Source: an uncultured Bacteroidales bacterium (lineage in GTDB: Bacteria > Bacteroidota > Bacteroidia > Bacteroidales > UBA932). From it: a stretch of DNA of 11,775 bases. The translations under genes and the position numbers were made by a program. Each line of letters starts with the position of its first letter. Within the stretch, counting starts at the first letter, position 1. The stretch is from contig CAMOVV010000015.1 in the NCBI GenBank assembly GCA_946627685.1, positions 1 to 11,775 of the forward strand, written 5' to 3'. This document shows positions 6,388 to 11,775 of the stretch, piece by piece. The notes under the pieces were generated by a model that made no database searches, had not been told where the DNA came from, and saw nothing but the letters and a program-made list of their open reading frames with translations.

Positions 6388-9051
6388 ATGAAAGAACGCC
6401 CTGTACCAGCCGGAATCGCCATTGGATCAGCCCTTATAGCCTGCATGCTGCTATGCGTCATGTGCAGGAGGCCCCAGACAAGGATAGAAGGACTTGAAGC
6501 CGAACACCTTGTCTGTCCGCTGGGCATAGACAATCCATCTCCCAGGCTTTCCTGGCGGATGACCGATTCCCGCGAGGGAGCGCGGCAGACCTCCTACAGG
6601 ATTGTCGTCGGCACGGACAAAAAGGCGGTGGAGGCAGGAAAAGGCTCGCTCTGGGACAGTGGAACGGTGGAATCGGACGACCGTCTCGTCACCTATGCCG
6701 GAAAACCCCTGGAGCCATTCACCCGCTACTGGTGGAAGGTGACTGTCGGGGATATGTCCGGCAGGGAGATTTCCTCGAAGGCGGAATGGTTCGAAATGGC
6801 CGTGATGGACTCCTGGAGCAAGGATGGGCAGTGGATTGATGACGGGAAGGACGTTCACTGGGGGCCGGCTCCCTTTTTCAGGAAGGAATTTTCCGTCGGG
6901 AAGAAGGTGGTCTCGGCAAGGGCATATATCGCTTCCGCAGGAGCCAACATCCTCTATATCAACGGAAGGATAATCGGGGACAGGATTCTCGACCCGGCCT
7001 TTACCCGCTATGACGAGCGCATCCTCTACACGACCTGGGACATCACTCCCTACATAAAGGAAGGGGCCAACGCCGTAGGGGTCGTCCTCGGGAACACCTG
7101 GTACAACCACCAGCCCAAGGCGGCCTGGGACTACCACGAAGCCTACTGGAGGGCCCGTCCCGCATTCAGGATGGACATCCGACTCACCTACGAAGACGGC
7201 GGCACCGTCACCATCCCCACCGACACTTCCTGGAAGGCCTTCTCCGACGGCCCCATAATCTACAACAACATCTACACGGGAGAGCGCTACGACGCACGAA
7301 GGGAAATGCCCGGATGGAATGAAACAGGATTCGACGACAGCCTCTGGCACAGCCCGCTCAGGAGGCAGTCTCCCACGAGGAGGCTCGTGGCCCAGGCCCT
7401 CCGTCCCATGCGCTTTTGCAAGGAATACAAAACCGCAACGCTCAACAAGATAAACGACACCAGCTGGGTGTATGACTTCGGACAGAATCTCTCCGGCACG
7501 GTGGCCGTATCAATAAAAGGCAGGGAAGGTACCGGAGTGGCCCTTCGCTACGGCGAGAGGCTCTTCGAAGACGGCCATCTCGACCAGACCAACATCGACT
7601 ACCACTACCGCGGAGACAAGAAAACCGAGCCCTTCCAGACCGACAGCCTCTTCCTCGGCAAAGACGGGGTGGCGTTCACCCCTGAGTTCAGTTACAAGGG
7701 ATTCCGGTATGTGCAGGTGAACTCCACCGAGCCCCTTTCCCTCGATGAAAACAGCCTCACGGCATATTTCGTCCACTCGGACGTCCCCGAGGCGGGGAAC
7801 CTTGAAGCCTCCTCCGAAATGCTCGAGAAAATCGGGCAGGCGGCCAGGATGGCCTATCTTTCAAACCTCGTCGGATACCCGACGGACTGCCCACAGAGGG
7901 AGAAAAACGGCTGGACGGGAGACGCCCATATCGCGGTCGAGACCGGGCTTTACAACTTTGACGGATTCACCGTTTACGAGAAATGGATGGCCGACCACCG
8001 GGACGCACAGCTTCCCAACGGAGTGCTTCCCGACATCATACCCACGGACGGCTGGGGCCTCGGAGGAGGCGAAGACAAGGGAGACAACGGCCTTGACTGG
8101 ACCAGCACCATAGCCCTGATTCCCTGGGAGCTCTATCTTTTCTACGGCGACGACAAGCCCCTGAGGGACTGCTACGACAATATCAAGAGATATGTAGATT
8201 TCGCAACCGCGCACACGGAAAACCTCATCTCGCACTGGGGAAGGGGCGACTGGGTGCCGGTGACCGAAAAATCCAATCCCCAGCTCATCTTTTCCACCTT
8301 CCACTATATCGACTGCATAATCCTCTCGGAGGCGGCCGCCCTGCTCGGGAAAAACGCCGATGCGAGGTACTATGCCGACCTCGCCGAAAAAGTGAGGGAT
8401 GCCATCAACGACACCTTCCTGGACCCTGAAACGGGAATCTACGCCGACGGGATGCAGACGAGCCAGAGCATGCCCCTGTGTTTCGGGGTGGTTCCCGACG
8501 AGGCGAGGGAAAAGGTCGCCGCAAGGCTGGCGGAGATGATTCGCTCCAATGGCTGCCACATCGACGCCGGAGTCCACGGGGCAAAGTACGTCCCCAACGC
8601 CCTGGCCATGAACGGCTACCTCGACGAGGCCTACAAGATGGCCGTCAGGGAGACCTACCCTTCCTGGGGATGGTGGATCGTGAACGGCAAGACCACCTTT
8701 ACGGAGAACTGGGACGTGACGGCGGCCAGGGACATGTCCGACAACCACATCATGTACGGCGACATTTACGCCTGGTTCTACAGGTGGATTGGAGGCATCC
8801 AGCCGGACCCCGGGGCTCCTGGCTTCAAGAGGGTCATCCTCCGGCCGGGCTTCCCCGAGGGGCTTGACAGTTTCAGCTGCCACCACGACTCCCCCTATGG
8901 CAGAATCATCTCCGGATGGACCCGCTCGGGAGACGTAATAACATACAGGGTAACGATTCCGGCCAACAGCACCGGCCTTCTCTGGCTGCCCGGCGAAGAC
9001 AAGCCGGTTGAAGTCCCTTCAGGCCATCATGTATTCAAAATCAAATCATAA
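6388..9051 (+). CDS. GH78 alpha-L-rhamnosidase, secreted/lipoprotein
   Basis: An inverting exo-enzyme that releases terminal alpha-L-rhamnose. I chose the ATG at 6388 (887 residues, MKERPVPAGIAIGSALIAC); an in-frame TTG at 6364 would add eight residues ahead of the signal sequence and no typical feature. LIAC (C19) is a lipobox, though hydrophobic residues and two more Cys (C23, C26) follow. Domains in order: N-terminal beta domain (about 32-140, from IEGLEAEHLVCPLGIDNPSP); the rhamnosidase N domain (about 160-310, with INGRIIGDRILDPAFTRYDE and GERYDARREMPGW); a beta-sandwich (about 360-445, VYDFGQNLSG to YKGFRYVQV); the (alpha/alpha)6 catalytic barrel (about 465-800); and a C-terminal beta domain. 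D500, E505 and D512 in DCPQREKNGWTGD, and E773 in TTFTENWD, match in order and spacing the Asp567/Glu572/Asp579/Glu841 set known from Bacillus RhaB, so the site looks intact. The GH92 gene follows after 13 nt. Confidence 0.95.
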   Translation: MKERPVPAGIAIGSALIACMLLCVMCRRPQTRIEGLEAEHLVCPLGIDNPSPRLSWRMTDSREGARQTSYRIVVGTDKKAVEAGKGSLWDSGTVESDDRLVTYAGKPLEPFTRYWWKVTVGDMSGREISSKAEWFEMAVMDSWSKDGQWIDDGKDVHWGPAPFFRKEFSVGKKVVSARAYIASAGANILYINGRIIGDRILDPAFTRYDERILYTTWDITPYIKEGANAVGVVLGNTWYNHQPKAAWDYHEAYWRARPAFRMDIRLTYEDGGTVTIPTDTSWKAFSDGPIIYNNIYTGERYDARREMPGWNETGFDDSLWHSPLRRQSPTRRLVAQALRPMRFCKEYKTATLNKINDTSWVYDFGQNLSGTVAVSIKGREGTGVALRYGERLFEDGHLDQTNIDYHYRGDKKTEPFQTDSLFLGKDGVAFTPEFSYKGFRYVQVNSTEPLSLDENSLTAYFVHSDVPEAGNLEASSEMLEKIGQAARMAYLSNLVGYPTDCPQREKNGWTGDAHIAVETGLYNFDGFTVYEKWMADHRDAQLPNGVLPDIIPTDGWGLGGGEDKGDNGLDWTSTIALIPWELYLFYGDDKPLRDCYDNIKRYVDFATAHTENLISHWGRGDWVPVTEKSNPQLIFSTFHYIDCIILSEAAALLGKNADARYYADLAEKVRDAINDTFLDPETGIYADGMQTSQSMPLCFGVVPDEAREKVAARLAEMIRSNGCHIDAGVHGAKYVPNALAMNGYLDEAYKMAVRETYPSWGWWIVNGKTTFTENWDVTAARDMSDNHIMYGDIYAWFYRWIGGIQPDPGAPGFKRVILRPGFPEGLDSFSCHHDSPYGRIISGWTRSGDVITYRVTIPANSTGLLWLPGEDKPVEVPSGHHVFKIKS

Positions 9052-9064
9052 ACAATAACACACC

Positions 9065-11353
9065 ATGAGACTAACTAAAATCATTATCCTGGCCGGAGCC
9101 CTTGCGGCGGCTGTTTCCTGCGCGGAAAAGAAAGAAGCCGTGCGCCTGACCTCCTACGTGGACCCCTTCATCGGAACGGCTTCAGTAGGGCACACCCACC
9201 CTTCCGCCCAGGTTCCCTTCGGAATGGTGCAGGCAGGCCCCGACAACCTCTGCCCCAACGGCAACTGGAACTACTGCTCGGGCTACAACTCCGAATCTTC
9301 CTACATCATCGGATTCTCCCACACCCACCTCAGCGGCACCGGAGCCTCCGACATGGGCGATATCCTCTTCCTTCCCGTCACCGGAGAAGTCCCCATCTCC
9401 GTCCCCGCCAAAGACCTGACGCCCAGCGACGACCCCCTCTACCACCTGAAATCCATAAAGGAAGTCGCCGGCTACAAGGGCTACGGCTCACACTTCTCCC
9501 ACGACAACGAAGAAGCCGCGGCCGGATACTATTCCGTCAAGCTCGACGACTACGGCGTGACCGCCAGGATTACGGTCACTCCCCGCACCGCATACCATCG
9601 CTACACCTATCCTGCAAACGATAACAGCGGCATCCTCATCGACCTCGAATCCGGAATCGGCGACAGGCCCTCTTCCGCCTTCATCAAGATAGAGGACGAG
9701 AATACCGTGGTGGGCATGCGCCGCTCCACCGGCTTTGTAAAAGACCACTGGTACTATTTCGTGGCCAAGTTCTCAAAGCCCATAGAATCAGTCGTTTCCT
9801 TCGCAGACGGAGCCACAAGCGACCTTAGGGAAATCAACGGCACCGTCGTAAAGGCCCTCCTGAAATTCAAGACCGGGGAAGGCGAGAACGTCGATGTGAA
9901 GGTAGCCCTTTCCACCACCGGCGTCGATGGCGCGCGAAAGAACCTCGAGACGGAGAATCCCGGATGGGACTTCGACGCAGTGCGCAAGGCGGCGGACGCC
10001 ACCTGGGAGACCTATCTCTCAAGGGTCGAGATGAAAGACGGCGACATCCACAAGATGAGGGGATTCTACACCTCCCTCTACCACTGCCTCCTCATGCCCA
10101 ACCTCGTCTCCGACGTTGACGGCAGGTATGAAGGCTGGGACCACGAAATCCACGAGGGCGACGGCACCCACAAATACACCAACTTCTCCCTCTGGGACAC
10201 CTATAGGGCCGAGCATCCCTTCCTTAACCTCATCTATCCCGAAATCAACTCCGACCTCATCAAGTCCCTCCTCGAGAAATACCGCCAGACCGGCCTCCTC
10301 GTAACCAACGAATACGGCCTCTGCGAGACCTGGTGCATGATAGGCAACCACGCCGTGAACCCCATCGTGGACGCCTTCCTCAAGGGCGACACCTCCTTCG
10401 ACCCCGAGTTTGCCTACGAGGCTGTGAAACACTCCATGACGGCCGACCACAACAAGTCCGACTGGTCCAACTACAACAAATACGGCTACTTCCCCTTCGA
10501 CATCTCCGACGTAGAGTCCCAGTCCAGGCTCATGGAAGCCTGCTACGACGACTACTGCGTGGCCAAAATGGCGGAAAAACTCGGAAAGAAGGAAGACGCG
10601 GAATTCTTCATGAAGCGTTCCTACAACTTCCGCAACCTCTTCGACCCCGAGACAGGCTTCTCCCGCGTCCGCGACACCAAGGGCAACTTCAGGCCCAACT
10701 TCAGCCCCTACGACATCGACCTTCCCGGCTTCCGCATGGGCGTGAGGGACTACACGGAAGGCAACGCCTGGCAGTGGACCTGGCACGTGCAGCATGACTT
10801 CGACGCCCTCGTGGCCCTCTTCCCCAGCAAGGAGGCCTTCATGGAGAAGTTCGACCAGCTGTTCTCCAACACCGGCGACCTGACCGGCAACGAAAGCTCT
10901 CCCGACGTCACCGGCCTCATCGGCATGTATGCCCACGGCAACGAGCCCAGCCACCACATGGCTTACTTCTATACCCTCGCCGGCCAGCCTGGAAAGACTG
11001 CCGACATCGTGAGGCAAATCATCGACAACTTCTATCCCGACACCCGCGAAGGCCTCTGCGGAAACGACGACTGCGGACAGATGAGCGCCTGGTACCTCTT
11101 CTCCTCATTCGGTTTCTACCCCGTGGATCCCGTCAGCGGAGAATATGTCTTCGGAGCGCCCCAGGCCCCTTGGATGAAGCTCGCCCTCCCCAATGGCAAG
11201 AGCCTGGAAATCAAGGCAAACGGCCTTTCCGAAAAGGCCAAGTACGTAAAGTCCGTCACCCTCAACGGCAAGCCTCTCGACCTCAAGACCATCACCTACG
11301 ACCAGGTAATGGGAGGAGGCGTCCTTGAGTATGAAATGACCGAAACAATCTGA
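9065..11353 (+). CDS. GH92 calcium-dependent exo-alpha-mannosidase lipoprotein
   Basis: A 762-residue exo-acting alpha-mannosidase of a family that inverts configuration and needs Ca2+. MRLTKIIILAGALAAAVSC is a lipoprotein signal peptide (C19), so the enzyme is probably on the outer membrane. The N-terminal beta-sandwich domain (about 28-260) begins YVDPFIGTASVGHTHPSAQV and includes GFSHTHLSGTGASDMGDI. The (alpha/alpha)6 catalytic domain (about 290-745) has the family motifs LWDTYRAEHPF, YTEGNAWQWTW (E565, candidate general acid), GLIGMYAHGNEPSHH (GNE at 625-627) and GNDDCGQMSAWY (D668/D669, candidate base region). Length and motifs are normal, with no break. Family members split alpha-1,2, 1,3, 1,4 or 1,6 linkages, and I cannot assign which. 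The gene lies 13 nt after the GH78 stop and 5 nt before the next start, so it is almost certainly in one transcript with both. Confidence 0.96.
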   Translation: MRLTKIIILAGALAAAVSCAEKKEAVRLTSYVDPFIGTASVGHTHPSAQVPFGMVQAGPDNLCPNGNWNYCSGYNSESSYIIGFSHTHLSGTGASDMGDILFLPVTGEVPISVPAKDLTPSDDPLYHLKSIKEVAGYKGYGSHFSHDNEEAAAGYYSVKLDDYGVTARITVTPRTAYHRYTYPANDNSGILIDLESGIGDRPSSAFIKIEDENTVVGMRRSTGFVKDHWYYFVAKFSKPIESVVSFADGATSDLREINGTVVKALLKFKTGEGENVDVKVALSTTGVDGARKNLETENPGWDFDAVRKAADATWETYLSRVEMKDGDIHKMRGFYTSLYHCLLMPNLVSDVDGRYEGWDHEIHEGDGTHKYTNFSLWDTYRAEHPFLNLIYPEINSDLIKSLLEKYRQTGLLVTNEYGLCETWCMIGNHAVNPIVDAFLKGDTSFDPEFAYEAVKHSMTADHNKSDWSNYNKYGYFPFDISDVESQSRLMEACYDDYCVAKMAEKLGKKEDAEFFMKRSYNFRNLFDPETGFSRVRDTKGNFRPNFSPYDIDLPGFRMGVRDYTEGNAWQWTWHVQHDFDALVALFPSKEAFMEKFDQLFSNTGDLTGNESSPDVTGLIGMYAHGNEPSHHMAYFYTLAGQPGKTADIVRQIIDNFYPDTREGLCGNDDCGQMSAWYLFSSFGFYPVDPVSGEYVFGAPQAPWMKLALPNGKSLEIKANGLSEKAKYVKSVTLNGKPLDLKTITYDQVMGGGVLEYEMTETI

Positions 11354-11358
11354 GAATC

Positions 11359-11775
11359 ATGAAATTTAAAAGAACTGTCTTCCTCGTCGCGCTGGCTGCG
11401 GCCCTTGCCGGGTGCAACACCGCCCCGAAGACCGAAAAGCTCACCCCCCGGATCCCCGTTTACAATTCCCAGGGGCTTCCGGGACATGAGCACACAAAAG
11501 ATACCCAGAACATCCTGGGCCACCCCGTCATCGTCAAGGACGGCTGGCTCCAGCCCTGGATGAACTACGATACAATGTTCGTATGGTCCATGAATTTCAT
11601 CATCGACGGTCCTGTCTATGAGTCTCCCGACGGCCTGCTCCCAGGCTATCTCGTCACCTCCTCATACGGCAGCGACGGTTCCAGGAATCCCGATTTCTTC
11701 CCCGAGGACCGCATTTACAGGAACGGAGCCAATATCAACAACCAGGGAGGCAACGCCTACTACGCCATGAAACTC
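11359..11775 (+). CDS. Unassigned secreted lipoprotein, 5' part only
   Basis: An ATG five nucleotides after the GH92 stop opens a frame that runs 139 codons to the right edge. MKFKRTVFLVALAAALAGC is a clear lipoprotein signal peptide with an LAGC lipobox (C19). It is followed by a short linker (NTAPKTEKL) and a soluble, aromatic-rich domain (WLQPWMNYDTMFVWSMNFI; PDGLLPGYLVTSSYG; GNAYYAMKL). I do not recognise the family from this fragment. The last visible segment could be the first helix of an alpha/alpha-barrel enzyme, a common fold for PUL lyases and glycosidases, but that is a guess. The tight spacing suggests translational coupling to GH92 and a part in the same glycan pathway, either as a further enzyme or as a surface glycan-binding protein. 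Start choice is well supported by the signal peptide. Confidence 0.85.
   Translation, partial: MKFKRTVFLVALAAALAGCNTAPKTEKLTPRIPVYNSQGLPGHEHTKDTQNILGHPVIVKDGWLQPWMNYDTMFVWSMNFIIDGPVYESPDGLLPGYLVTSSYGSDGSRNPDFFPEDRIYRNGANINNQGGNAYYAMKL

Noticed and set aside
7861..8886. 341-codon minus-strand open frame
   Set aside because: It is antisense to the intact GH78 catalytic barrel, with a low-complexity Val/Gly/Asp-rich product and no start signal.
10019..11017. 332-codon minus-strand open frame
   Set aside because: It is antisense to the GH92 catalytic domain. Its Val/Gly/Glu/His-rich composition is what reverse reading of C-ending codons produces.
1..11775. Mobile elements, tRNA/rRNA genes, defence systems
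   Set aside because: No transposase, integrase, terminal repeats, RNA-gene cores or defence-type domains could be recognised. The coding space is filled by PUL genes.

Overview
The window looks like part of a polysaccharide utilization locus (PUL) from a Bacteroidota genome, probably a moderately GC-rich member of the Bacteroidales. The evidence is an adjacent SusC/SusD pair, Sec/lipoprotein-type N-termini on the secreted proteins, promoter-like sequences of the Bacteroides type (TTG about 20 nt upstream of TAnnTTTG), no clear Shine-Dalgarno sequences, and coding regions rich in C/G at third positions. Genus cannot be fixed from the sequence alone; an Alistipes-like or uncultured gut relative is a guess.

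Layout. Positions 1-1233 (minus strand) hold the 5' 411 codons of a membrane-anchored, probable clan GH-A (TIM-barrel) glycosidase that runs off the left edge. Positions 1234-1467 are an AT-rich divergent promoter region with an isolated GC-rich palindrome, a small dyad over the left promoter and a tandem 10-bp repeat in the right leader. Rightwards on the plus strand follow susC (1468-4515), susD (4550-6253), a strong intrinsic terminator (6281-6312) overlapped by a possible new promoter, a GH78 alpha-L-rhamnosidase (6388-9051), a GH92 alpha-mannosidase (9065-11353), and the first 139 codons of an unassigned lipoprotein (from 11359) cut by the right edge.

How the genes may work together. SusC/SusD would bind and import a glycan across the outer membrane. 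GH78 and GH92 are exo-acting enzymes that would remove terminal alpha-L-rhamnose and alpha-mannose. The divergent GH-A-like enzyme, apparently held at the inner membrane facing the periplasm, could cut the backbone or imported oligosaccharides. The substrate is therefore inferred to carry both rhamnose and mannose; it could be a bacterial exopolysaccharide or O-antigen-like glycan or a plant or algal glycan, and the window does not decide between these. The terminator after susD suggests that susCD is transcribed more than the enzyme genes behind it. No regulator gene, transposon, CRISPR, tRNA or rRNA was seen. All complete genes read through without a frameshift. The least explained elements are the two edge genes and the intergenic 1234-1467.
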